From the NCBI GenBank assembly GCA_017407995.1, contig JAFQVM010000022.1, positions 1-64,000 of the forward strand: 64,000 nt of DNA, in the 5' to 3' direction. A model generated the notes under the pieces. It did not search any database and was not told the origin of the DNA. It saw nothing but the letters and a program-made list of their open reading frames with translations. The position numbers and the translations under genes are program-made. This DNA is from Clostridia bacterium (GTDB lineage Bacteria > Bacillota > Clostridia > Oscillospirales > Acutalibacteraceae). Position 1 is the stretch's first letter. Each line of letters starts with the position of its first letter. Shown in pieces: positions 16,212-23,940 of this stretch.

Positions 16212-17729
16212 ATGAGTAAAAAACCTGTGCTTCTTTGCATTATGGACGGCTTTGGCAACAACCCCAATACTGACGGTAATGCTATAGCTGCTGCAAAGAA
16301 ACCCAATCTTGATAAAATTTTTGCAGAAAATCCGATGACATATATCGGTGCATCGGGTCTTGATGTCGGTCTGCCGGACGGTCAGATGGGCAACAGCGAG
16401 GTCGGTCATACAAATATCGGTGCAGGCCGTGTTGTATACCAGGAGCTTGTGCGCATTACCAAGGCTATCGAAGAGGGTCCTTTCTTTGAGAATCCCGCTT
16501 TGGTTGCTGCTATGGAGAACTGCAAGAAGAACGATTCTGCACTTCACCTTATCGGTCTGCTTTCAGACGGCGGTGTTCACAGCCACAACACACATCTCTA
16601 TGCCCTTATTAAGATGGCTAAGGATTTTGGTCTTGAAAAGGTATTTATCCACTGCCTTATGGACGGCCGTGACGTTTCAACAACATCCGGCAGAGGCTTT
16701 ATAGGGGAGCTTTACAAAAAGACACTTGAGATTGGTGTCGGCAAGATTGCAACTGTCGAGGGTCGCTACTATGCAATGGACAGAGAGCGCAAGTTCGACC
16801 GTGTTGAAAAGACTTACCGTGCAATGACATCTCTTGACGCTCCGAAGTTTACATGTCCTGCAGAGATGATGGAAAAATCCTATGCTGACGGCATTACAGA
16901 TGAGTTTATCATTCCCTGCGTCAGCGAGAGCGCAGAGCCTGTTATGGATAACGACAGCATTGTATTCTTCAACTTCAGACCTGACAGAGCCCGTGAGCTT
17001 ACAAGAGCCTTTGTCGACCCTGATTTTGACGGTTTTGAGCGTGAGAAGAATCCGAAAGTATTCTATGTCTGCATGACACAGTATGATGCTGATATGCCCA
17101 ATGTCGAGGTTGCTTTCAAGCCCCAGCGTATTGATATGCCTCTCGGCGAGGTGTTCAGCAAGGCCGGACTTAGCCAGCTTAGAATCGCTGAGTTTACAAA
17201 GTATGCTCATGTTACTTTCTTCTTCAACGGCGGCGAAGAGACAGTTTATGACGGTGAGGATAGAATCCTTATCGATTCTCCCGACGTTGCAACTTATGAC
17301 CTCAAGCCCGAAATGAGCGCATATGAGGTAACCGATACACTTATGCAGAAGATAAATGAGGACGTTTACGATGCAATCATCCTCAACTTTGCAAACTGCG
17401 ATATGGTTGGTCACACCGGTGTGTTTGATGCAGCTGTAGCAGCAGTTGAGGCTGTTGATACCTGCGTAGGCAAGCTTGTTGAGCTTGTAAATGCAAAGGG
17501 TGGTATCACTCTTATAACTGCTGACCACGGTAACGCTGACCAGATGATAGGCGATGACGGACAGCCGTTTACACCTCACACAACAAACCCTGTTCCGTTT
17601 GTTGTTGTAGGTTATCCCTGCAAGCTTCGTGAGGGCGGCAGACTCGGTGATATCGCACCGACAATGCTTGAGATTATGAATCTCCCGCAGCCTGCTGAGA
17701 TGACAGGCGAGAGCCTTATTGAGAAGTAA
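16212..17729 (+). CDS. gpmI: 2,3-bisphosphoglycerate-independent phosphoglycerate mutase
   Basis: A 505-residue Mn-dependent mutase converting 3- to 2-phosphoglycerate, of the alkaline-phosphatase superfamily. The N-terminal metal motif CIMDGFGNN, the phosphoserine motif MGNSEVGHTNIGAG, DGRDVSTTSG, and the C-terminal metal ligands (NCDMVGHTG and TADHGNAD) are present. Last gene of the pgk-tpiA-gpmI operon; the terminator follows within 10 bases. Confidence 0.98.
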   Translation: MSKKPVLLCIMDGFGNNPNTDGNAIAAAKKPNLDKIFAENPMTYIGASGLDVGLPDGQMGNSEVGHTNIGAGRVVYQELVRITKAIEEGPFFENPALVAAMENCKKNDSALHLIGLLSDGGVHSHNTHLYALIKMAKDFGLEKVFIHCLMDGRDVSTTSGRGFIGELYKKTLEIGVGKIATVEGRYYAMDRERKFDRVEKTYRAMTSLDAPKFTCPAEMMEKSYADGITDEFIIPCVSESAEPVMDNDSIVFFNFRPDRARELTRAFVDPDFDGFEREKNPKVFYVCMTQYDADMPNVEVAFKPQRIDMPLGEVFSKAGLSQLRIAEFTKYAHVTFFFNGGEETVYDGEDRILIDSPDVATYDLKPEMSAYEVTDTLMQKINEDVYDAIILNFANCDMVGHTGVFDAAVAAVEAVDTCVGKLVELVNAKGGITLITADHGNADQMIGDDGQPFTPHTTNPVPFVVVGYPCKLREGGRLGDIAPTMLEIMNLPQPAEMTGESLIEK

Positions 17730-17737
17730 GATAAATC

Positions 17738-17768
17738 AAAACACCGTCGGAATATCGGCGGTGTTTTT
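17738..17768 (+). terminator. Intrinsic terminator of the glycolytic operon
   Basis: About 12-bp stem (AAAACACCGTCG / CGGCGGTGTTTT, one G-U pair) closing a short AT loop and running into a T-rich tail. Confidence 0.85.
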
Positions 17769-17832
17769 ATCTTTTCTTTTTTTGTAAAATCTGATATTAT
17801 TATCTTAATATATAGCATCGGATGTGATTTGA

Positions 17833-18708
17833 ATGGGCACGCAAAAAATTTTAAAGACAGTATTGTATATTATTACGGTAGTATTATTGTGGATTGTAGT
17901 GTTGTTTACATTGCGTGCATGTCCGAATGTCCGTGCTGAAATAGATTTGCAAAAACAAGCAAAGCAGATTTGTGATGAGTGCAATATAGAAAACGGTATT
18001 GTATCGGTTGTGTTGACAGAAAAAGAAGATAGTGATGAGGTGGACTGTTTCGTAAAGCTGGTTTTGTTGGAAGAGTATAGTTTTTCGGAAGAAGATTTAT
18101 ATAATTGCATAACCAGACTCTATGAAATGAAAACTGATTTAAAAGAAAGAACAATGAAAACAGTGGTTAACATACGGTCGGCGAATGAAATATATACATT
18201 TTATCCGACAGCAAAGACCTTGTTCAAAAATGATATGTTTCTTTATTGTGCTTTGCCTGATGAGAACGAAATACCGACAACGTTAAAAGAGGGTATGAAG
18301 GAAAGGTATATATATGTTGAAGATGGTCAGGCGGATAAGGTTTTGGCTCTTGGTGATTTTGATGATCTGAAGAATTATAAAAAGTGGTATACTTTTTATA
18401 AAGGTAGCCATTTTCGTTACAGAAAGGTAACGGTGTGTTATTGGGATTATGAAAATGATTGTCCTACGGAGGGATACATAACAGAAATACAGGAGATAGA
18501 AGTGCCAAAACCGGTAGAATCGACAACTGCTTACAAAGGATATGTTCCCAAACCGAGCAAAGACGATTATAAAGATTTGTACGATGATGATTACGATTGG
18601 TATTATGCCGATGAATATAACGACCCTGAAGATTTCTATGAAGACTACTACGATGATTTTGAGGATTTTGAAGAGGCGTATGACTATTATTACGACCATG
18701 TAGATTAA
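17833..18708 (+). CDS. Single-pass membrane protein with acidic, tyrosine-rich tail
   Basis: Not a family I recognise. The 291-residue product has one N-terminal transmembrane helix (about residues 9-27), a mixed soluble domain of about 190 residues, and a remarkable C-terminal tail. From about residue 235 to the end nearly every residue is Asp, Glu or Tyr, in repeated runs such as DDDYDWYYADEY and FYEDYYDDF. With one N-terminal helix the tail should lie outside the membrane if the basic N-terminus stays inside. The gene is alone between the glycolytic terminator and a bidirectional terminator. Such tails can bind divalent cations or basic polymers, but that is only a guess. Confidence 0.75.
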   Translation: MGTQKILKTVLYIITVVLLWIVVLFTLRACPNVRAEIDLQKQAKQICDECNIENGIVSVVLTEKEDSDEVDCFVKLVLLEEYSFSEEDLYNCITRLYEMKTDLKERTMKTVVNIRSANEIYTFYPTAKTLFKNDMFLYCALPDENEIPTTLKEGMKERYIYVEDGQADKVLALGDFDDLKNYKKWYTFYKGSHFRYRKVTVCYWDYENDCPTEGYITEIQEIEVPKPVESTTAYKGYVPKPSKDDYKDLYDDDYDWYYADEYNDPEDFYEDYYDDFEDFEEAYDYYYDHVD

Positions 18709-18710
18709 TA

Positions 18711-18743
18711 AAAAACAGACCCGATTAATCGGGTCTGTTTTTT
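18711..18743 (+). terminator. Terminator shared by the acidic-tail gene and tRNA-Ala
   Basis: A near-perfect palindrome (AACAGACCCGATT / AATCGGGTCTGTT) flanked by A5 on the left and T7 on the right, so it works in both directions. It lies directly against the tRNA 3' end. Confidence 0.9.
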
Positions 18744-18819
18744 TGGTGGAGACGAAGAGGATTGAACTCTCGACCTTACGGATGCGAACCGTACGCTCTC
18801 CCAGCTGAGCTACGCCCCC
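18744..18819 (-). tRNA. tRNA-Ala (anticodon CGC)
   Basis: Complete 76-nt cloverleaf on the minus strand. The acceptor GGGGGCG/CGTCTCC has the diagnostic G3-U70 pair of alanine tRNAs. The anticodon stem TACGG/CCGTA holds loop TTCGCAT (anticodon CGC, GCG codons). The T loop is TTCAATC, the discriminator base is A, and CCA is encoded. Confidence 0.96.
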
Positions 18820-18835
18820 AAATGATTGCTATGAA

Positions 18836-18864
18836 ATTATAAAATTTTTTTAAGTCTTTGTCAA
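18836..18864 (-). promoter_or_regulatory. Promoter of tRNA-Ala
   Basis: Perfect consensus on the minus strand: TTGACA, 17 bases, TATAAT, with the -10 ending 16 bases before the tRNA. Confidence 0.85.
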
Positions 18865-18895
18865 GTGTGCGACAGATTTATACAAATTTTTTAGC

Positions 18896-18924
18896 TTGAC
18901 AAGCTTTGTTTAGTCAGTTAAACT
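18896..18924 (+). promoter_or_regulatory. Promoter of the lipoprotein gene at 18981
   Basis: TTGACA, 17 bases, TAAACT on the plus strand, divergent from the tRNA-Ala promoter with the two -35 boxes only 31 bases apart. Confidence 0.65.
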
Positions 18925-18980
18925 GAACGTGTAAAGTGTGTGGTTAGATTTTCAATTTTCAAAAATAAAAGGAGAAAGAC

Positions 18981-19775
18981 ATGAAAAAGATATTTGCAAC
19001 CGTGATTGCGCTTTTAATGATTTTTACCTTTACCGCTTGTAAAGACAAAGCTCCGGAAACTCCCGATAAAGATATAACCGCAGCAGTTGACAGTGTTGAT
19101 GTTGAGGGTAAAACAGAGACAGATGAATCAGCGATTAATGCTCCTGTAAACGGCAGTAAGGCTGAGATTGTTAGTTTCTTTAACAAATATGCAACAGCGA
19201 TGAAGAATTACACAGGCAAGGTTTTTGTTCAAAAGGTTCAGGGGACAATCTCTAAGATTAACAGCATCACGGGCGGTAACGCTATTTCCGGTTCTTTTCA
19301 GCCGCTGCTCCCCAATGATTTTCCGCAGACAGACACTAAGACGTTTGAGGATGGAAAGGCTGTAGACGGCACAACAATAGCCAAATTTCTTCCTGCTGAT
19401 GACCTTACGAAATATAATGTTCCGGTAGACAGTGTTAAATCCGCAACCTGCACAAATCAGGATGGTGGCTGGAAAGTTTCTATTACTCTTGTCCCTGAGA
19501 CAGGAACAGGTTTCCAGTATGTTCCGACGCATCACAGCACTTGTCTTGATGCTTTGACACTTGCAGAGGAGTCATTATCACCGTTTGAGCTGTTAAGTGC
19601 AAACGTCAACTACCAAAGCGGAACATATACCTTTGTTCTCAACTCTGACGGCACACTTGCCAGCATCAATGTTATAGAGCCTGTGAATTATGTATGCAAG
19701 TTGGAGATGAGTGTTTCCGTAGATGCTGACTTTACATGCACCTGGAAACAAGAGTATAGATTTACATACTTATAA
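18981..19775 (+). CDS. Lipoprotein of unknown function
   Basis: A 264-residue exported lipoprotein. A short signal peptide (MKKIFATVIALLMIFTFTAC) ends at the lipobox Cys20, followed by an acidic linker rich in Pro, Asp and Lys. The remaining 200 or so residues alternate short strands and turns, with two adjoining regions mentioning lysine-rich and valine-rich strands, and hold two later cysteines. The pattern resembles beta-rich clostridial lipoproteins without an enzymatic motif. GGAG lies about 8 bases before the ATG. The gene is a single-gene unit with its own promoter and terminator. I do not recognise the family. Confidence 0.75.
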   Translation: MKKIFATVIALLMIFTFTACKDKAPETPDKDITAAVDSVDVEGKTETDESAINAPVNGSKAEIVSFFNKYATAMKNYTGKVFVQKVQGTISKINSITGGNAISGSFQPLLPNDFPQTDTKTFEDGKAVDGTTIAKFLPADDLTKYNVPVDSVKSATCTNQDGGWKVSITLVPETGTGFQYVPTHHSTCLDALTLAEESLSPFELLSANVNYQSGTYTFVLNSDGTLASINVIEPVNYVCKLEMSVSVDADFTCTWKQEYRFTYL

Positions 19776-19778
19776 ACG

Positions 19779-19806
19779 AAAAGCATGGTTTTTACCATGC
19801 TTTTTC
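19779..19806 (+). terminator. Intrinsic terminator of the lipoprotein gene
   Basis: 11-bp stem AAAAGCATGGT / ACCATGCTTTT with a TTTT loop and a T-rich end. Confidence 0.85.
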
Positions 19807-19818
19807 CATAAAAAACAG

Positions 19819-19850
19819 GAGAGCTTAGTTTTACTAAGCTCTCTTTTTTA
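19819..19850 (-). terminator. Terminator downstream of the P-type-ATPase-like gene
   Basis: 11-bp stem GAGAGCTTAGT / ACTAAGCTCTC with a TTT loop. It has T runs on both strands and therefore closes the minus-strand operon rlmB-19853 and backs up the lipoprotein terminator. Confidence 0.85.
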
Positions 19851-19852
19851 TC

Positions 19853-22800
19853 TTACTTTTTAAACTTTTCAAGGAATATGCTGATACCGACCATCAAGGT
19901 CTGAACAATCATAGCGGCAACGGGAGAGATGAATGCGGGAGCACCGAGTGCAACCGAAACGACTGCGCCAGCTGCAACAATTATTTGGGCTACGAGTGCG
20001 AACATCGCATATCTTGATGAGAAATTAGCGAGTCTGCCGCTGGCAGCAATGCTCTTGAAATATGACAGCGCAGAGCCGTTGTGCAGAATTCCCGTCTGAC
20101 AGGAGGGCATGATGCTGTCTCTGTAGCTACGGAAAATCTGCGCTCCGTTGGAGGAGGTTACTTTTATGCTCTTTGAAGCTACGCTGAATTTCTGAGCAAG
20201 CAGTTCGTCTGTTACGTTTGGGTCGTCTGTACGGACAACGAGGTTAAAGCCGTTGTCTTCAAGCTCATGCAGGCTTTCCGTGAGGCTTGAGTCCTCAACG
20301 TATTTTACAACGAACATGGCGGCAACCTGAGAGTCTATAGCTATGTAAACGACCTTGCGACCGCTGAGTTTGTACTTATCCTCCTCGGACTTGAGCGGAA
20401 CATCTATATTGTGATGAACAAGCAAGTTTCTGTTACCCAACAGTACACGCTGACCGTAAATTGTTGCTGAAAGACCGAGTCTGTCCTCATATATCATATC
20501 TTTGACGGGCGGGAGAATCTCTGTAGAGCCTCCTATGATGCCGTTAAAGACGCCAGAAAGCGGACCTCCCGACTTGAGAACAATTGCAGTAGCGTAGAGA
20601 AGAACGTCGTCTATTCGAACAGTCTTAAAATCTTTCATGCCGTGCATCTCGCATGCAGCACGGTCAAAGAGGTCTGAACTGTCAATTGCAGCGGCTACGG
20701 CTGATGAGCATTTTTCAGCTGCATCGTAGCTTGCAACCATTGCGCCGTTTTCGTTGAGCTTCTTGTTTTCCAGATAAAGCGGAATTGCAAGAGAGAGCAA
20801 GACAGCTATGGGTGAAGTCAGACAGAATGTGCCTGTCAGAGCGGAAACCGCTTGAAATACGTCTTTGGTGAGAATACCCGTCAAAATTGCGAGCACTGCA
20901 GAGATAGCTGCTGATATGATTATGTTGCGCTTTACGCAGGTTTCTGCTGTGGAACACGCACGGGAGTTTGCAATAAAGTTTTCAGGGAATGCTATTTTTC
21001 CCGAATAGAGAATTTCGGGATTACCCATCTTCAATCCTCTGCCAACTTCAAAAGCATCTTTTTCATTCTCGATGGCTCTTATTGCATACAGTGAGGAATT
21101 ACTCTCAAAGGCACAGAATTCAAAGTTTGAAAGCATACGCTGCATATCATTGCGTCTGCCCTCCGTGTTGAGAAGCAGTGCAAATATAGCGGCAGCGGAG
21201 TAGAAATATGTTGCAGCTCCTGCAGGTTCTTTATTAAATATCATTACAACCGCATGTATAAAGGCAAGTACAACCGCTAAGGCTCCGGCTGTTTCGCAGT
21301 TGACATTTCCGCTGAACAGTGCCTTGAAGCCTGAAATGAGCGCAGGCAAAGCCAGATATGAGCCGGCGAACAGGATAACGATATTTGCTATTGCAAGGCC
21401 AAAACCGCCTGCCGCAAAAGCCGGTGCATCGAGAGCGATTAGTTCAAACAGGCCGGGTACCAACATAAGAACAAGAGCGACTGCATCTATAATACACAAG
21501 CCGATAACTGCAGTTTTTGCCTGCTCGAGAGAGTTTTTAAGGACTGAGAAAATCTTTCCTCTGTGTTCGGGCTTGTCATATTCAAAAATCTGACGGGTTT
21601 CGTCCTTGGCTTCATCCTTCATGATATCGGTTTCTGCATCAGAAAAACCTGCTATATCGCTTTCGGGGACTTCTTCATCTTCATCGAACTTGCTTATGAG
21701 AACAAACTTCTTTTTCTTTTCGGCTCTTTTTCTGGCAAGCTCTGCTGCGAGGTCTTCTTCACTTATGGTTTGTGATTCCTCTTCTTCGTCGTTGAAACCG
21801 CTGAAAACAAGCTGCTCATCCTGCTCCTCCTGAACGGGAGGCTGCGGATTTGTGAAAGCCGGAGTGCCCATGATTCTGGTTGCCTCGTCGTCATCGCCGA
21901 CAAGCTCCTCGGCAGGAATAACCTGCGGCAGAGGTTCAAGTCCGGAAGTCTCTGATAACGGGCCTCTCTTTAAGATGATGCCGTGTTTTTCTATAGGCTC
22001 GGATTCCGAATCCTGCTTTTTGTTTTCGTCAAGTATTTGTATAAATCTGTTTTTATATTCGGCAGTTTCGTTTTCTTCGTTGTTATCTTCGTCAGAATTT
22101 TGAGTGTTCTTGAAAATGCTCTCATCTACATCTGCATCAAACAGACCTTGAAGAACACTGCTGTTTTCTGCCTGCTCAACTTCAGAAGTGTCATCGCCGA
22201 AATACCTTGGCTCAGGTGACGGGAAAAGCTCCTCCACTGTGGGCTTTTTCTCTTCCTCTGCTTCTTCAACGGGCTCATCTTCTGCTTCAGCAGGCTCTTC
22301 CTCTTCCTGTATCGGAGTGAGTGCAATGGTGACAAATTCTTCTTCAGACTCCTGCTCGGTTGAGTCTTGTTCATCGGCTTCCTCTACTGCTTGAGGTTCA
22401 CTTTCAACCACTTCAAGCTCATATGTATCCTCTGAAGTGGGCTCCTGCTGTCCAGGGTCATCTTCCTCGTTTGGCTCAGAAGAAGTATTCTCTGGGTGAT
22501 AGGGTATAATAACCGCTTCCTGCTGTTCCTCCTCAACCTCAAAAGGCTCCTCGTCAACAGAAGCAGTCTCGTCTGCATATCCGTCTTCGGGCTGTGCGTA
22601 ATCATCAGAAACAGACTCCGAGTATTTGTCCTCAAGGTAGTCAAGATTACTCAGAATATCGCTGTCTGTATCCGATGCTTTGTTTTCAATTTCTTTTTCT
22701 TTGTTTTCGGGTTCGGTGATACCCAACAGAGAGTTTATGTCGTCCATAGACCAAAGCTTTTCAGGCTCACCGTACTTGTTTTCAACCTCTGCTATTTCGC

Positions 22801-22864
22801 TGAGAATTTTATCGAGCGAAAGCTTGCTTTTTGATTCAAAAGGTTTCTGTTCCAAAGTTCTCAC
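19853..22864 (-). CDS. P-type-ATPase-like membrane protein lacking the phosphorylation motif, with long acidic N-terminus
   Basis: A 1003-residue protein. Residues 1 to about 435 are predicted disordered and extremely rich in Glu/Asp. From about 450 on, paired hydrophobic helices are arranged as in heavy-metal (P1B) ATPases, including a TSPIAVLLSLAIPL helix where transporters have CPC-type metal motifs. The region after it should hold the DKTGT phosphorylation site, but reads AAAIDSSDLFDRA instead. A later block (GRKVVYIAIDSQVAAMFVVKY) and VVRTDDPNVTDELL match the ATP-domain and the 'TGDN' hinge region in degenerate form. Two helices close the protein. The catalytic Asp-Lys-Thr is gone, so it should not pump ions. 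It starts at GTG 22864, 28 bases after rlmB, and is probably co-transcribed. A scaffold or sensor role is conceivable. Confidence 0.7.
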   Translation of the reverse strand: MRTLEQKPFESKSKLSLDKILSEIAEVENKYGEPEKLWSMDDINSLLGITEPENKEKEIENKASDTDSDILSNLDYLEDKYSESVSDDYAQPEDGYADETASVDEEPFEVEEEQQEAVIIPYHPENTSSEPNEEDDPGQQEPTSEDTYELEVVESEPQAVEEADEQDSTEQESEEEFVTIALTPIQEEEEPAEAEDEPVEEAEEEKKPTVEELFPSPEPRYFGDDTSEVEQAENSSVLQGLFDADVDESIFKNTQNSDEDNNEENETAEYKNRFIQILDENKKQDSESEPIEKHGIILKRGPLSETSGLEPLPQVIPAEELVGDDDEATRIMGTPAFTNPQPPVQEEQDEQLVFSGFNDEEEESQTISEEDLAAELARKRAEKKKKFVLISKFDEDEEVPESDIAGFSDAETDIMKDEAKDETRQIFEYDKPEHRGKIFSVLKNSLEQAKTAVIGLCIIDAVALVLMLVPGLFELIALDAPAFAAGGFGLAIANIVILFAGSYLALPALISGFKALFSGNVNCETAGALAVVLAFIHAVVMIFNKEPAGAATYFYSAAAIFALLLNTEGRRNDMQRMLSNFEFCAFESNSSLYAIRAIENEKDAFEVGRGLKMGNPEILYSGKIAFPENFIANSRACSTAETCVKRNIIISAAISAVLAILTGILTKDVFQAVSALTGTFCLTSPIAVLLSLAIPLYLENKKLNENGAMVASYDAAEKCSSAVAAAIDSSDLFDRAACEMHGMKDFKTVRIDDVLLYATAIVLKSGGPLSGVFNGIIGGSTEILPPVKDMIYEDRLGLSATIYGQRVLLGNRNLLVHHNIDVPLKSEEDKYKLSGRKVVYIAIDSQVAAMFVVKYVEDSSLTESLHELEDNGFNLVVRTDDPNVTDELLAQKFSVASKSIKVTSSNGAQIFRSYRDSIMPSCQTGILHNGSALSYFKSIAASGRLANFSSRYAMFALVAQIIVAAGAVVSVALGAPAFISPVAAMIVQTLMVGISIFLEKFKK

Positions 22865-22892
22865 CCCGGTGTTTAGATTTATATAATGAAGA

Positions 22893-23630
22893 TTAGTTTC
22901 TTTGTTTTGCTGCCTCGAACATGAGAATTCCTGCAGCGACAGATGCGTTAAGAGAGTTTATCTTTCCTTTCATGGGAAGAGATGCGATAAAGTCACATTT
23001 CTCTCTGACAAGCTTGCCCAAGCCCTTTCCTTCCGAGCCGATTACTATAGCGATGGAGCCTTTGAAGTCGAGCTCGTTCCAAGAAGTGCCGTCCATATCA
23101 GCGCCAAACACCCACACACCACGTTCTTTAAGGGTGTCTATCAAGGTAGCAATATTTGTCACTTTGACGACGGGGACATATTCAATTGCGCCGGCAGATG
23201 TTTTTGCGACGGTATAGTTCAGCGTTACGCTGTTTCTCTTTGGTATGATTACACCGTGCACACCTGCAGCCTCAGCGGTTCTGAGAACAGCACCCAGGTT
23301 ATGCGGGTCTTCAAGACCGTCACAGATGACTATGAACGGACTCTCACCACGGCTTGCTGCGAGGTCAAAGATATCGTCAAGGTCCGCATATTCATGGGCG
23401 GCAGCAAAAGCTGCGACCCCCTGATGGACGGCTCCGTTGCAAAGCTTGTCCAACCTGCGGGAATCTGCAAATTTCAACGGAATTTTCCTGTCCTTACATA
23501 TTTGAATTATCTTTGCGGCCTGTCCGCCACGCTGCCCCTCAGCGACAGTCACGCTGTCTATCGTACGACCGCTTTCAAGCGCCTGCAGCACTGCGTTGCG
23601 CCCTACAATCAGTCCTTCTTTTTCATTCAT
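22893..23630 (-). CDS. rlmB: 23S rRNA 2'-O-methyltransferase, TrmH/RlmB family
   Basis: A 245-residue SPOUT-fold methyltransferase with the N-terminal L30e-like substrate domain (about residues 5-80). All three knotted motifs are present: DGLEDPHNLGAVLRTAEAAG, IVIGSEGKGL and LPMKGKINSLNASVAAGI. The closest described enzymes are RlmB (Gm2251 in E. coli) and Bacillus YacO, which use S-adenosylmethionine to methylate ribosomal RNA. It is the first gene of a two-gene minus-strand unit with the P-type-ATPase-like protein. A TATAAT about 50 bases upstream (with a poor -35) may be its promoter. Confidence 0.9.
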   Translation of the reverse strand: MNEKEGLIVGRNAVLQALESGRTIDSVTVAEGQRGGQAAKIIQICKDRKIPLKFADSRRLDKLCNGAVHQGVAAFAAAHEYADLDDIFDLAASRGESPFIVICDGLEDPHNLGAVLRTAEAAGVHGVIIPKRNSVTLNYTVAKTSAGAIEYVPVVKVTNIATLIDTLKERGVWVFGADMDGTSWNELDFKGSIAIVIGSEGKGLGKLVREKCDFIASLPMKGKINSLNASVAAGILMFEAAKQRN

Positions 23631-23873
23631 GGATTTTTCCCTCTCGGATTCATATGGGTATTTCTATACCAATATAATATATTTATAACATTATAACATA
23701 GGCAATACTTAAACCACAATATATAAAAACAAAAAAATTGTAGTTTTGTGAGTTAAGATGTGTTCTGGGACAAGAATAATCGTTTTAAAAGTGTATGTTG
23801 TTACATAAAAAAACATTTTACGGTTTAGTTTTTCAGTTTGTTCCAAAAAAATTTACTTTTCTCCATTTCTAAA

Positions 23874-23906
23874 GTGACACGGTTTTCGCTTTGGGAAATA
23901 TACAAT
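23874..23906 (+). promoter_or_regulatory. Candidate spoIIE promoter with 21-bp spacing
   Basis: GTGACA (23874-23879) and TACAAT (23901-23906) are 21 bases apart. In Bacillus subtilis the spoIIE promoter has the same unusual spacing and needs Spo0A-phosphate. No clean Spo0A box (TGTCGAA) is visible here, so regulation is only suggested. The rest of the 23697-23940 gap is AT-rich with no gene. Confidence 0.4.
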
Positions 23907-23940
23907 GTTTAGGACGAGCTAAAAGGAGAGAAGTGAAAAT

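Noticed and set aside
19853..22864. Functional heavy-metal-exporting P-type ATPase
   Set aside because: The phosphorylation motif DKTGT and the CPC-type metal motif are missing.
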